Assembly (NCBI GenBank): GCA_017882055.1
Contig: JADGQE010000048.1
Span: forward strand, 1 to 13,691
Source of the DNA: Thermoflexales bacterium
GTDB taxonomy: Bacteria > Chloroflexota > Anaerolineae > Fen-1058
Direction of reading: 5' to 3'
DNA length: 13,691 nt
Numbering within the stretch: position 1 is the stretch's first letter; every line of letters starts with the position of its first letter. The notes beneath the pieces are model-generated. The model saw nothing but the letters and a program-made list of their open reading frames with translations. It searched no databases and was not told where the DNA came from. Below, in pieces: positions 12,865 to 13,691 of the stretch. A program made the translations under genes and the position numbers.

Positions 12865-13389
12865 TCAGCGCCGAGGCTGGTCGGCATGTTGGGCTTGCCG
12901 CTCAAGCCAGCGCTCAAACTCGGCATACGATCGAACGACGGCATCCGGTTCAACCGAGCGATCCGGATCGTTGTAGTTGGCGGCAAAGCGCACGGCCTGC
13001 ATGCCGACGAGTTTTGCGCCGGCGATGTCGCTGCGGATCAAATCACCCAGATGTACGGCTTCAGCGGGGGACACTCCCAGGCGATCGAGCGTGCTGCGAA
13101 AGGCATGCGCGTGCGGTTTGCTCACACCCAGTTCATCCGAAAAAGTCTGGCAAGTAAAGCATTCTAACAAGCCATCGCGCCGAATGACTTCACGCAGCGT
13201 GCGGCCCGTAGACAGGCCCGAGTCAGAAATAATCCCCAGGCGATAACGCTGCGCCAAACGCCGGATCGTGTCCGCCGCGCCGTCGATCAACGTCGGGCCG
13301 GGATCGGCCTCCAGCAATGATCGATCGAAATAATCGGCTAATGCGTCAAGGTCATGCGGCGGCAGTGTGATGTCCAGATCGTCGAACAT
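12865..13389 (-). CDS. HAD-superfamily hydrolase lacking its N-terminal nucleophile segment
   Basis: This 174-residue product has HAD motifs II to IV: GIISDSG (residues 52-58), Lys91 in GVSKPHAHAF, and HLGDLIRSDIAGAK (113-126, Asp116 and Asp121). It resembles the C-terminal three quarters of HAD_2-type phosphatases. The essential N-terminal DxDx(T/V) nucleophile motif is absent, and the family is usually 220-240 residues. Reading back past the ATG, the frame continues as RTPSSAEWLHW, which looks like authentic HAD cap sequence, before tandem stops at 13423-13428. The coding body therefore probably extends to about 13422 and is truncated, rather than starting at the ATG. No missing part is found in the other frames upstream. 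The gene is likely a 5'-truncated pseudogene, or the join is an assembly artefact. There is no Shine-Dalgarno or promoter at the ATG. Confidence 0.72.
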   Translation of the reverse strand: MFDDLDITLPPHDLDALADYFDRSLLEADPGPTLIDGAADTIRRLAQRYRLGIISDSGLSTGRTLREVIRRDGLLECFTCQTFSDELGVSKPHAHAFRSTLDRLGVSPAEAVHLGDLIRSDIAGAKLVGMQAVRFAANYNDPDRSVEPDAVVRSYAEFERWLERQAQHADQPRR

Positions 13390-13422
13390 CCAGTGCAGCC
13401 ACTCGGCGGAACTCGGCGTCCG

Positions 13423-13691
13423 CTATTATCCGCTTGCCCGTTTCAAAGTCCACTGGAATAGATTAGTGAAATTAGAACCTAGATGCGAAAATCAGCACGC
13501 CAATGATGTCAATAATCCCTTAGCCTAAATTTCGCACTTTAACAATTCGATAGAAAATCAAATCAGGATCGCACGAACGATATCCGAGCGCGGCCGGTCA
13601 TCGTTTTTGGCGCTAACCTTGTGAGACACTCGAACGGTCGGCTCCGGGTGTCTGATTCGATAGGTTGATCCATCTGCAGGCAACACGCCTC
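13423..13691. other. AT-richer DNA without a recognisable gene, flanking the truncated HAD gene
   Basis: No convincing coding frame is present, and 13440-13560 is visibly AT-richer than the genes. Possible 7-bp units occur at 13461-13488 (GATTAGT, GAAATTA, GAACCTA, GATGCGA). An imperfect inverted repeat pairs TGCGAAAAT near 13484 with AATTTCGCA near 13528. Two hairpins follow: AACGAT/ATCGTT plus TTTT near 13576-13609, and AGACACTCG/CGGGTGTCT at 13624-13632/13645-13653. Their meaning is unclear. Confidence 0.4.

Noticed and set aside
13562..13691. Minus-strand frame open from the window edge, about 44 codons
   Set aside because: The sequence has no recognisable features and an unusual composition, and it crosses both hairpins. 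It is too short to support a gene call.

Overview
The window looks like a chromosomal segment of a moderately GC-rich bacterium, most likely a member of the Chloroflexota (Anaerolineae-like). This is inferred from gene style: an extracytoplasmic protein with a long Pro/Thr/Ser linker and a Pro-Thr tail, a DUF151 protein with an acidic tail, several small lineage-type membrane or secreted proteins of unknown family, and heptanucleotide repeats between genes. No rRNA, tRNA, CRISPR array, transposase or phage gene is visible. The layout reads as housekeeping plus envelope functions rather than a defence or mobile island.

Region by region. At 1-760 a DUF151 (bifunctional nuclease-like) gene on the minus strand faces away from a membrane-anchored protein gene (815-1624) across a divergent promoter region; the latter ends in a strong hairpin terminator. 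At 1702-4625 three minus-strand genes follow one another in transcription order: a THEP1-type NTPase, an OmpR-type response regulator whose promoter predicts a leaderless mRNA, and its HAMP/HisKA sensor kinase. At 4704-9013 plus-strand genes encode an AI-2E-family permease, an overlapping carboxylesterase-like alpha/beta hydrolase, an MFS transporter and a PIG-L/LmbE deacetylase. A small secreted protein follows (9036-9809), then a terminator. At 10037-11686 lies a phosphoglucomutase very close to the E. coli Pgm type, with its own promoter. At 11824-12864 a minus-strand lipoprotein gene and a plus-strand two-helix membrane protein gene diverge from each other. At 12865-13422 a HAD-family phosphatase lacks its N-terminal nucleophile segment and runs into AT-richer DNA with no recognisable gene up to the window end.

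The most unusual thread is not one gene. Most intergenic gaps between 3180 and 8120, and perhaps one near 13460, contain degenerate 7-bp repeats of differing sequence held in strict 7-bp register. One array supplies the -35 box of a promoter, another forms most of a 5' leader, and a related block folds into a three-armed structure just upstream of the MFS start. Several promoters share an extended -10 (TGnTAtaaT-like), and at least two likely starts are TTG.
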